Part shown: positions 57,248 to 64,000 of the stretch, one piece after another
How positions within the stretch are numbered: the stretch's first letter is position 1
Layout: each line of letters opens with the position of its first letter
DNA from: Sphingomonadaceae bacterium
GTDB lineage: Bacteria; Pseudomonadota; Alphaproteobacteria; Sphingomonadales; Sphingomonadaceae
Direction of reading: 5' to 3'
Assembly: GCA_009926135.1 (NCBI GenBank)
Contig: RFPL01000001.1
Span: 310,001 to 374,000 of the forward strand
DNA: 64,000 nucleotides
The notes under the pieces: generated by a model
What the model was told of the DNA's origin: nothing
The model's input: the letters and a program-made list of their open reading frames with translations, nothing else
Database searches by the model: none
Translations under genes and position numbers: made by a program

Positions 57248-57297
57248 CGCATTTCTCCTTCGATTCGATTGGAGAACAATATAGGAACACAAATTGC

Positions 57298-59103
57298 TTA
57301 CAAGGGGGCGCACGCCGCCTGGAGCCAGGCCAGTGCCGCGCCTTCAAGCTGCGGGGCGAGGATTGCCTCAACCTTGGCGTGATAGGCGTTCCACCACGCC
57401 ACCTCGTCCCGCGTCAGCAGGGACTGATCGACCAGGGTGCGGTCGATCGGGGCAAAGGTGAGCGTTTCGAAGCCGAGGTATTCGCCCTCTGCCCCGTCGA
57501 TCGCGCGCGGTTCGACCAGCACCAGGTTTTCGATCCGGATGCCGAAATCGCCGGCCTTGTAATAGCCCGGTTCGTTGGAAAGGATCATGCCCGCGAGCAG
57601 TTCCTGCCCCGTCCCGGCCTGGCCGCCCTGCGCCTTGGCGATCCGCTGCGGCCCTTCGTGGACCGACAGGAAGCTGCCGACGCCGTGTCCGGTGCCGTGG
57701 GCATAGTCCACTCCCGCCGCCCACAGGTATTGCCGGGCCAGGGTATCGAGCTGGCCGCCGATCGTGCCTTGCGGGAAGACCGCGCGATCCAGCGCGATAT
57801 GACCCTTGAGCACGCGGGTGAAGCGATCCCTGTGCTCAGCGCGCGGTTCGCCCGGACCCACCCAGATGGTGCGGGTGATGTCGGTCGTGCCATCGGCATA
57901 CTGTCCGCCGGAATCGACCAGGAAGACCGAGTTCGGCTCAATGGGCAGGTTCGATTCCTCATCCACCCGGTAATGCGGGATCGCGGCGTGCGGGCCGGCG
58001 GCAGAGATCGTGTCAAACGACAGGTCGCGCAGCAGCCCGGTTTCCTCGCGATAGGCGCGCAGCTGCGCGGCGGCGGAAAGCTCGGTCTGCCCGCCCTTGG
58101 GGGCCTCGATCGACAGCCAGTGCAGGAACCGGGCAATCGCCGCCCCATCGCGCGCCTGGGCACTGCGCTGGCCCTGTTGCTCGACCGGGTTCTTCTGCGC
58201 CTTGGGCAGGATGGTCGGGTCGAGCAGATCAATCGCCGTTGCGCCGGCTGCGGCCAGCGCGGCATAGACCGCGTGGACCGAGCGTTCCGGATCGACTGCC
58301 ACTTTCTTGCCGGCCAGCTTGCCAAGACCGGCCTCAAAGCAGCTGTAAGGGGCGATAGTGACCGCATTGCCGAGGTGCGTGCGCAGTTCGGGGGTGACCT
58401 TGTCCTCGGCGATGAACAGTTCCGCCGTGCCATCGGCGTGGGCGATCACGAAGGATAGCGCTACCGGCGTGCGATCAACGTCAGCCCCGCGGATGTTGAG
58501 CAGCCAGGCCACGCTGTCGAGCGCCGAGACAACGGCTGCATCAAGGCCCTTGGCGGCGAGCCATTCGGCCACTTGGCTGCGCTTGGCTTCGCTCGACTGG
58601 CCGGCGAGCGAGGTCGGGTGGACCAGCGCCGGGGCTGCGGACGGAGCCGGGCGGTCAGCCCAGACGACGTCGACCGGATTTGCTTCGACCGGCACCATGG
58701 CGGCGCCCTTATCGGCCAGCGCCTTGGTGCAGGCTTCTACCCAGGGCTTGCCGTGGAGCCAGGGATCGAAACCAATCCTCGCGCCCGGCGCAGCATGTTC
58801 GCCCAGCCAGGCCGAAACTGGCTCGGCCGGGACCGAACGGTATTCGAACAGGCGTTCGTCCACCTGATCGCGGACCTGGATAGTGTAGCGCCCGTCAACG
58901 AAGATCGCCGCGCGGTCAGCCAGCACCACGGCCGTTCCGGCCGAGCCGCCAAACCCGGTCAGCCAGGCCAGCCGTTGGGCATAGCCGCCGACATATTCGC
59001 TCATATGCTCATCGGAGATCGGGATAACGAACCCGTCAAGGCCGCGGGCCTTCAGTTCCTTGCGCAGCGCTTCGAGACGGGCTTCGTGAGTGTTCATCAG
59101 CAT
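57298..59103 (-). CDS. pepP: Xaa-Pro aminopeptidase (M24B family)
   Basis: The enzyme has 601 residues and is the long form of aminopeptidase P. The N-terminal and central creatinase-like domains (ISDEHMSEYVGGYAQRLAWLTGF, and a second near 200-320) precede the catalytic pita-bread fold. Metal ligands sit in FLVDSGGQYADGTTDITRT, GTGHGVGSFLSVHEGP and ILSNEPGYYKAGDFGIRIEN. It removes N-terminal residues linked to proline. The start at ATG 59103 has AAGGA upstream. It is divergent from the S9 peptidase gene. Confidence 0.92.
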   Translation of the reverse strand: MLMNTHEARLEALRKELKARGLDGFVIPISDEHMSEYVGGYAQRLAWLTGFGGSAGTAVVLADRAAIFVDGRYTIQVRDQVDERLFEYRSVPAEPVSAWLGEHAAPGARIGFDPWLHGKPWVEACTKALADKGAAMVPVEANPVDVVWADRPAPSAAPALVHPTSLAGQSSEAKRSQVAEWLAAKGLDAAVVSALDSVAWLLNIRGADVDRTPVALSFVIAHADGTAELFIAEDKVTPELRTHLGNAVTIAPYSCFEAGLGKLAGKKVAVDPERSVHAVYAALAAAGATAIDLLDPTILPKAQKNPVEQQGQRSAQARDGAAIARFLHWLSIEAPKGGQTELSAAAQLRAYREETGLLRDLSFDTISAAGPHAAIPHYRVDEESNLPIEPNSVFLVDSGGQYADGTTDITRTIWVGPGEPRAEHRDRFTRVLKGHIALDRAVFPQGTIGGQLDTLARQYLWAAGVDYAHGTGHGVGSFLSVHEGPQRIAKAQGGQAGTGQELLAGMILSNEPGYYKAGDFGIRIENLVLVEPRAIDGAEGEYLGFETLTFAPIDRTLVDQSLLTRDEVAWWNAYHAKVEAILAPQLEGAALAWLQAACAPL

Positions 59104-59141
59104 GGCTTGCAGTCCTTCTGCCGCCACCATAGAGCCAGTGC

Positions 59142-61196
59142 ATGAGTCTGACCACACCCCCCAAAGCCGTAAAGAAGCCCAGCACCGTGACCCATCACGG
59201 GATCACCGTCACCGATGATTACGCCTGGCTGCGCGATCCCGGCTATCCCGAGGTCAAGGACGCCGAAGTGCTGGCCCATCTCCAGGCCGAGAATGCCTGG
59301 TTTGAAAGCCGGATGGCCGGACAGCAGGACAGGATCGACGCGCTGTTCAAGGAGATGCGCGCGCGGATCAAGGAAGCCGACAAGTCGGTCCCGCAGAAGG
59401 ATGGCGATTACCTTTACTGGATCGAGTTCGAGGAAGGTGCCGAATACAAGAAATGGTGGCGCAAGCCCATCGGTGGCGGCCCGGACGAACTGATCCTAGA
59501 TGAGGTAGCCCTGGCCGAGGGCCACGAATATTTCCGGCTCGGTGCGATCGCCGTGTCTAACGACGGCAAGTTGCTGGCCTGGTCGGTCGACGACAATGGC
59601 TCGGAGCGGTTCACCGCCCGGATCAAGGTGATCGCGACCGGCGAAGTGCTGCCAGACGAGATCCCGGGGACGCTCTCCAGCCTGGTCTGGGTCGGCGACG
59701 ACAAGGGCCTGGTCTATTCCCTCGCCAACGAGCAGTGGCGCACCGACAACGCCCGTCTGCACTGGCTGGGCCAACCAACCTCAAGTGACCTTGAGCTTTA
59801 CCATGAGGACGACGAAGGCTTCCGCGTTGGTGCCTCGCTCTCGGCCAATGAAGAATGGCTGATCATCGGCACGTCCGACCATGAGACCAGCGAGGTCCGG
59901 CTGGTTCCGGCGGCCGATCCGCTAGCGAAGCCGCTACTGGTCAAGGCCCGCCAACCGGGGGTCGAGTACGATGTCGACCTCAACGGCGAGACGCTGTTCA
60001 TCCACGCCAACGATAGCCACGAGAACTTCCGCCTGGCCACCGCGCCGCTGGCCGAACCGGGCCAGTGGACCACGGTGGTCGAAGGGACGGACGAGTTCTA
60101 TCTGACCGGTTTCGATCTATTCCGGGATTTCTACGTCATCGAAGGCCGGGTCCGCGGGCTCGACCGGATTGAGGTGCGCTATTACAACGATCCCGCCCGG
60201 GTCGAGCCGATTGCCTTTCCCGAAGCGAGCTTCTCGGCGGGACTCGGCGACAACCCCGAATGGGCAGTGAGCACGCTGCGACTGTCCTATGAGAGCATGG
60301 TCAGTCCGGCATCGGTGCTGGACTATGATGTCGCGGCGCAGACCCTGACCACGCTGAAGGTGCAGGAAATCCCATCGGGCTATGACGCGTCGCTCTATGC
60401 GACCGAGCGGCTGGAAATTGCCGCGCGCGATGGCACGATGATCCCGGTTTCGGTGGTCTATCGCAAGGACCGCAAAGCCGCTGGCCCGCTCCATCTCTAT
60501 GGCTACGGCGCCTATGGCATTTCGATTGATCCGGGCTTTTCGACGACTCGGCTCAGCCTGGTCGATCGCGGCTTTGCCTATGCCATCGCGCATATCCGGG
60601 GCGGGGATGACCTGGGCCGGGCCTGGTACAAGGCGGGCAAGCTGGAACGGCGGACCAACACCTTCAACGACTTTGTCGATGTGGCCCAGGGCCTGATCGA
60701 ACGCGGCTTCACCCAGGCCGGCCAGATCAGCATTTCCGGCGGCTCGGCGGGCGGTGAGTTGATGGGGGCGGTGATCAATTCCGACCCCGGCCTGTGGGGC
60801 GCGGTCGTGGCGCACGTGCCGTTTGTCGATGTGCTGGCGACCATGCTCGACCCCACCCTGCCGTTAACCCCGGGCGAATGGCCCGAATGGGGCAACCCGA
60901 TCGAGGATCAGGCGGCGTTCGAGCTGATCCGCTCCTACTCGCCGTACGATCAGGTCAAGGCCCAGGCCTATCCGCCGCTCCTGGTTACCGCTGGCCTCAA
61001 CGATCCGCGCGTGACTTATTGGGAGCCGGCCAAATGGATCGCGAAACTGCGCGAACTGAAGACTGACGACAATGAGTTGCTGCTCAAGACCAATATGGGT
61101 GCAGGCCATGGCGGCAAGTCGGGCCGATTCGAAAGCCTCAAGGAAACCGCCGAGGAGTTTGCCTTCATCCTGTGGCAACTGGGGGTTGAGGGGTGA
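59142..61196 (+). CDS. ptrB: Oligopeptidase B (S9A family serine peptidase)
   Basis: This cytosolic enzyme of 684 residues cleaves short peptides after basic residues. The N-terminal beta-propeller (to about 400) is followed by the alpha/beta-hydrolase domain, with the catalytic serine S535 in ISGGSAGGE, an Asp in TAGLNDPRV, and the histidine in GAGHGGKSGRF. No signal peptide is seen. It overlaps a thioesterase gene (GTG start) by four bases and is divergent from pepP, so two peptide-breakdown genes share a 38-base intergenic space. Confidence 0.92.
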   Translation: MSLTTPPKAVKKPSTVTHHGITVTDDYAWLRDPGYPEVKDAEVLAHLQAENAWFESRMAGQQDRIDALFKEMRARIKEADKSVPQKDGDYLYWIEFEEGAEYKKWWRKPIGGGPDELILDEVALAEGHEYFRLGAIAVSNDGKLLAWSVDDNGSERFTARIKVIATGEVLPDEIPGTLSSLVWVGDDKGLVYSLANEQWRTDNARLHWLGQPTSSDLELYHEDDEGFRVGASLSANEEWLIIGTSDHETSEVRLVPAADPLAKPLLVKARQPGVEYDVDLNGETLFIHANDSHENFRLATAPLAEPGQWTTVVEGTDEFYLTGFDLFRDFYVIEGRVRGLDRIEVRYYNDPARVEPIAFPEASFSAGLGDNPEWAVSTLRLSYESMVSPASVLDYDVAAQTLTTLKVQEIPSGYDASLYATERLEIAARDGTMIPVSVVYRKDRKAAGPLHLYGYGAYGISIDPGFSTTRLSLVDRGFAYAIAHIRGGDDLGRAWYKAGKLERRTNTFNDFVDVAQGLIERGFTQAGQISISGGSAGGELMGAVINSDPGLWGAVVAHVPFVDVLATMLDPTLPLTPGEWPEWGNPIEDQAAFELIRSYSPYDQVKAQAYPPLLVTAGLNDPRVTYWEPAKWIAKLRELKTDDNELLLKTNMGAGHGGKSGRFESLKETAEEFAFILWQLGVEG

Positions 61197-61603
61197 GTAA
61201 TCGCTTCGCCCTGACCTTCACGGCCGCGCCGCAGCACATCGACGAGCTGGGCCATGTCAACAACGCGGTCTGGGTGGACTGGATCCAGCAGATCGCCACG
61301 GCGCACTGGTCAGCGGTTGCCGCGCCGGAGCATCAGGAAGCCTATATCTGGGTCGTGACCCGGCACGAGATCGACTATCGCGGCAATATCGGCCTTGGTG
61401 AAAGCGTGACCGCCGAGACCTTCATTCCCGCGCCGCCCACGGGCGCACGGTTTGACCGGCGGGTCGATTTTCGCGGACCGGACGGCAAGGTGATCGTCTC
61501 GGCCCGCACCACCTGGGCGATGCTGGACAAGGCCAGCGGGCGGCTGGCGCGGGTGCGCGACGAAATCACGCAGCCGTTCCGGCCATTCGGTGAAGAGGCC
61601 TAA
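61193..61603 (+). CDS. Hot-dog fold acyl-CoA thioesterase
   Basis: The protein has 136 residues. It carries the 4-hydroxybenzoyl-CoA-thioesterase/YbgC-like pattern, with an early catalytic region HIDELGHVNNAVWVDWIQQIATAHW and RHEIDYRGNIGLGESVTAETFI. Its GTG start overlaps the ptrB stop by four bases (GTGA). It hydrolyses acyl-CoA or acyl-ACP thioesters; the chain specificity is unknown. Its 3' end overlaps the convergent alanine dehydrogenase gene. Confidence 0.88.
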   Translation: MSNRFALTFTAAPQHIDELGHVNNAVWVDWIQQIATAHWSAVAAPEHQEAYIWVVTRHEIDYRGNIGLGESVTAETFIPAPPTGARFDRRVDFRGPDGKVIVSARTTWAMLDKASGRLARVRDEITQPFRPFGEEA

Positions 61604-62715
61604 CCCAGCACCTCGGCCACCGGGGTGTAATCATACCCCAGCTCGGTTGCGACCGCCTCGTAAGTCACCTTGCCGGCATGGACGTTAAGGCCGTTTGCCA
61701 AGTGCGGATTGGCCTTGAGCGCGGCTTGCCAGCCCAGGTCGGCAATCTGCAGGGCATGGGGCAGGGTCACGTTGTTGAGCGCATAGGTGCTGGTCCGTGC
61801 GACCGCGCCGGGCATGTTGGCGACGCAGTAGTGGACGATGCCATCGACTACATAGGTCGGCTCGGCATGAGTGGTGGCGTGGCTGGTCTCGAAGCAGCCG
61901 CCCTGGTCAATCGCAACGTCGACCAGCACCGCGCCTGGCTTCATGCATTTCAGCATGTCGCGCGTTACCAGCTTAGGCGCGGCGGCGCCGGGGATCAGCA
62001 CGGCGCCGATCACCAGTTCAGCCTCGCAGATCATCTGCTCGATATTGGCGCGGTTGGAAAAGCGGGTCTTGGCGCGGCTTTCGAAATGGGTGCCGAGCCG
62101 TTCGAGCACTTCGGGATCGCGGTCGAGGATGGTCACGTCGGCACCAAGCCCCACGGCCATCTGCGCGGCATTGAAGCCGACCACGCCGCCGCCGATCACC
62201 AGCACGCGGCCCGGCAGCACGCCCGGCACTCCGCCCAGCAGTACCCCGCGCCCGCCATGGGCCTTTTCCAGCGCGGTCGCCCCGGCCTGGATCGACATGC
62301 GGCCCGCCACCTGGCTCATCGGTTTCAAGAGCGGCAGGGTGCCGCCGGGGCCAGTCACGGTTTCATAGGCGATTGCGGTGACGCCGGATTTGACCAGATC
62401 AGCGGTCTGTTCCGGATCGGGGGCGAGGTGGAGATAGGTGTAGAGGATCTGCCCTTCGCGCAGCATGGCGCGCTCAGCGGCCTGGGGTTCCTTGACCTTG
62501 ACCACCATTTCGCAGCCGTCGAACACGCTCCTGGCATCCGGCTTGATGATCCCGCCGGCGGCGGCATAGGCAGCGTCCTCGGCCCCGATTCCCAGACCAG
62601 CACCGCTTTCCACCCAGACCTCATGCCCATGCGTCACCAGTTCGCGGACTGATTCCGGGGTCAGGCCGACCCGGTATTCGTGGTTCTTGATTTCCTTGAC
62701 GGTGCCGACGCGCAT
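61600..62715 (-). CDS. ald: Alanine dehydrogenase
   Basis: The enzyme has 371 residues and reversibly deaminates alanine to pyruvate with NAD. The N-terminal [23 protein letters not shown], the catalytic lysine and histidine region VKVKEPQ and [11 protein letters not shown], and the Rossmann motif [30 protein letters not shown] are present. I start at ATG 62715 (ribosome binding site AAAGGAG) rather than the open frame to 62766. The neighbours do not suggest an operon. Confidence 0.95.
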   Translation of the reverse strand: MRVGTVKEIKNHEYRVGLTPESVRELVTHGHEVWVESGAGLGIGAEDAAYAAAGGIIKPDARSVFDGCEMVVKVKEPQAAERAMLREGQILYTYLHLAPDPEQTADLVKSGVTAIAYETVTGPGGTLPLLKPMSQVAGRMSIQAGATALEKAHGGRGVLLGGVPGVLPGRVLVIGGGVVGFNAAQMAVGLGADVTILDRDPEVLERLGTHFESRAKTRFSNRANIEQMICEAELVIGAVLIPGAAAPKLVTRDMLKCMKPGAVLVDVAIDQGGCFETSHATTHAEPTYVVDGIVHYCVANMPGAVARTSTYALNNVTLPHALQIADLGWQAALKANPHLANGLNVHAGKVTYEAVATELGYDYTPVAEVLG

Positions 62716-62835
62716 GGGGAGATCTCCTTTGCGGATTTCGTTACAGTTGTTACCGGTTTCAGGCAAGCTGGCTGCGATCAGCCGTGCAATTGCAACGCAT
62801 TGATCTTGGCTGTGATCCGGCTAAGCTGACCGGCA

Positions 62836-63972
62836 ATGAGCGAGCGCAAGCTGAGAGCCTGGCAGGCAGCAGGGGTGATCGACGCCGATACGGCGCAGCG
62901 GATTCGCGCCTGGGAAGCGGACAACGGGCGGCCGCTGGTACTCTGGGCCGTGATCGGGATTGCCGTCCTGTCGATTGCTCTCGGTCTGATCTCGGTAGTG
63001 GCCGCCAACTGGGATGATATCCCTGTGCTGGTCCGGTTGGGTGCGCACTTTGCTCTGCTGGCCGCCGCGGCTTTCGCGCTGTGGTATCTGGCCCACGATG
63101 CCGACCGACCCTGGCGCGAGGAGGCGCTGCTGTTCGTCTTCGGTGCGCTGGGCCTCACCTTCTTCGGCCATCTTGGCCAGGCTTACCAGACCACTTCTCC
63201 GCTGTGGCAGCCGTTGTCGGCCTGGCTGGTGCTGTTCGGGCCACTGGTCCTGCTGCGCGGACAGGGCGCGCCGACTGCACTGGCGCTGATGGGCGTGCTG
63301 GTGGTGGCCGTGTGGAACTATGCCGTCTGGAGCCGTTCCGGGCCGATGGAAGTCCTGCGCTTTGCCCTGCCGACGGCGCTGCCGCTGGTCTTTGCGCCGC
63401 TGGGCGCAGTGCTGCGCTATTCCAGCCGGCGGACCTGGTTCTGGCAGCGGCTGGAGGAACTGGGCTTTGCCTATGGCCTGGGCGGGGCCAGTCTGTTGGC
63501 GATCATTGCCGGGTTCGAGCGCTTCAGCCGCGGCGGCGACAGCCCGCAGATGTTGCAGGCGATCCTGCTGTGGGCGCTCGCTGGTCTTGTGGCAGCGGCG
63601 GTAACGTGGCGGGCGCGGCCTGATCCCTCTGGCCGGGCCGCAGCCACGGTGCTGGCTGGAAGCGCCGTGATCCTGCTGCTCACCTGGCCGCTGTCTGGCA
63701 ACCAGGTGATCGGCGCGCTGCTGTTCATGGCGCTCTGGGCGCTGGTCGGCTGGATGGCGCTGAAGGGCCAGTGGCGCGGGGTGTTCCAACTTGCAGTAGC
63801 GGTGCTGGCGCTGCGGCTGATCGTGCTGAGCTTCGAACTGGACGATGATCTGCTGACCAGCGGCTTCGGCCTGATCGGGGCGGGCTTGCTGATCCTCGCC
63901 ATCGCCTGGGGTGCGCGCTGGGTGGCGCGGACTTATGCCCCGGCCAAGGCCATGCCGGAAGACGCGCCATGA
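62836..63972 (+). CDS. DUF2157 family membrane protein
   Basis: The protein has 378 residues. A soluble N-terminal helix pair (LRAWQAAGVIDADTAQRIRAWEADNGRPL) is followed by about ten hydrophobic segments. The DUF2157 signature WAVIGIAVLSIALGLISVVAANWDDIPVLVRLG is clear. The function of this family is not known. It overlaps the next gene on the same strand by ATGA. It is divergent from ald across about 120 bases. Confidence 0.88.
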   Translation: MSERKLRAWQAAGVIDADTAQRIRAWEADNGRPLVLWAVIGIAVLSIALGLISVVAANWDDIPVLVRLGAHFALLAAAAFALWYLAHDADRPWREEALLFVFGALGLTFFGHLGQAYQTTSPLWQPLSAWLVLFGPLVLLRGQGAPTALALMGVLVVAVWNYAVWSRSGPMEVLRFALPTALPLVFAPLGAVLRYSSRRTWFWQRLEELGFAYGLGGASLLAIIAGFERFSRGGDSPQMLQAILLWALAGLVAAAVTWRARPDPSGRAAATVLAGSAVILLLTWPLSGNQVIGALLFMALWALVGWMALKGQWRGVFQLAVAVLALRLIVLSFELDDDLLTSGFGLIGAGLLILAIAWGARWVARTYAPAKAMPEDAP

Positions 63973-64000
63973 ACCGCGCGCTGCTTCATGTCGCTGCCCT
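63969..64000 (+). CDS. Start of a further gene (truncated by window end)
   Basis: ATG 63969 overlaps the DUF2157 stop codon by four bases. It reads MNRALLHVAA... to the window edge, so only about ten residues are visible. In related genomes DUF2157 genes are often followed by GDYXXLXY-type membrane proteins, but too little sequence is present to claim that here. Confidence 0.55.
   Translation, partial: MNRALLHVAA

Overview
The window is one stretch of a high-G+C chromosome whose gene content points to a yellow-pigmented alphaproteobacterium of the order Sphingomonadales (Sphingomonadaceae or Erythrobacteraceae). The pointers are a crtY-crtI-crtB carotenoid operon, a DUF4167 gene beside prmC, prfA and hisS, MetH split into two genes behind an ArsR-methyltransferase regulator, a Cdc48-type AAA ATPase, and many four-base ATGA gene overlaps. 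I see no rRNA, tRNA, CRISPR array, prophage, transposase or plasmid replication gene. This is mostly core chromosome, densely packed on both strands.

Layout. 1-1500: two GNAT acetyltransferases and a small secreted protein. 1500-9930 (minus strand): an M61 peptidase, DUF1345, ppa, then the tight run crtY-crtI-LOG-crtB-pheA. 10020-17900 (plus): hisS-prfA-prmC, DUF4167, lnt, metK and an alpha/beta hydrolase. 17890-22600 (minus): GST, ferritin-like protein, nitronate monooxygenase, 3-oxoacid CoA-transferase and a HAD hydrolase. 22700-28400: a universal stress protein, a probable small-RNA locus, cdc48, phhA, ppk2 and rpmG. 28400-35360: lolA, a non-coding repeat-rich gap, xth, ribA, a beta-helix protein, an SPFH/ribbon-helix-helix/small membrane protein operon, DUF465, and a TerC-family gene with an apparent frameshift. 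35360-45000: recQ, a serine hydrolase, a NYN-LOTUS protein and the operon sahR-like/metF/metH1/metH2. 45000-57250: two small lipoproteins, arfB, an RluA-type synthase, an aminotransferase, pabB-pabC fusion, DUF853 ATPase, M1 peptidase, then EF-hand/response regulator/histidine kinase. 56880-64000: VOC protein, Xaa-Pro aminopeptidase, S9 oligopeptidase, thioesterase, alanine dehydrogenase, DUF2157 and the start of one more gene.

How the genes work together. The clearest regulatory circuit is the methionine/SAM cycle. The ArsR-methyltransferase gene heads the metF-metH operon, and a near-perfect palindrome (ATATAAAG...CTTTATAT) lies just before its start codon. The same palindrome lies just before the ribosome binding site of metK, 29 kb away. 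This fits a SahR-type repressor that senses S-adenosylhomocysteine. The crt operon makes phytoene, lycopene and beta-carotene, with a LOG-family nucleotide phosphoribohydrolase translationally coupled inside it. Translation factors are grouped as hisS-prfA-prmC, where prmC methylates the prfA product. Several secreted or cytosolic peptidases (M61, M1, M24, S9) suggest peptide scavenging.

Most notable observations: the SahR-like two-site regulon; an abrupt composition change over the last ~130 codons of hisS; a candidate small RNA with a strong terminator at about 23687-23759; a 145-base long inverted repeat beside a structured non-coding segment at 29075-29500; a 35-base tandem repeat made from the 3' end of phhA; an SPFH-RHH operon with ATATC direct repeats; and an EF-hand/two-component operon. 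All calls come from reading the sequence; no database search was run.
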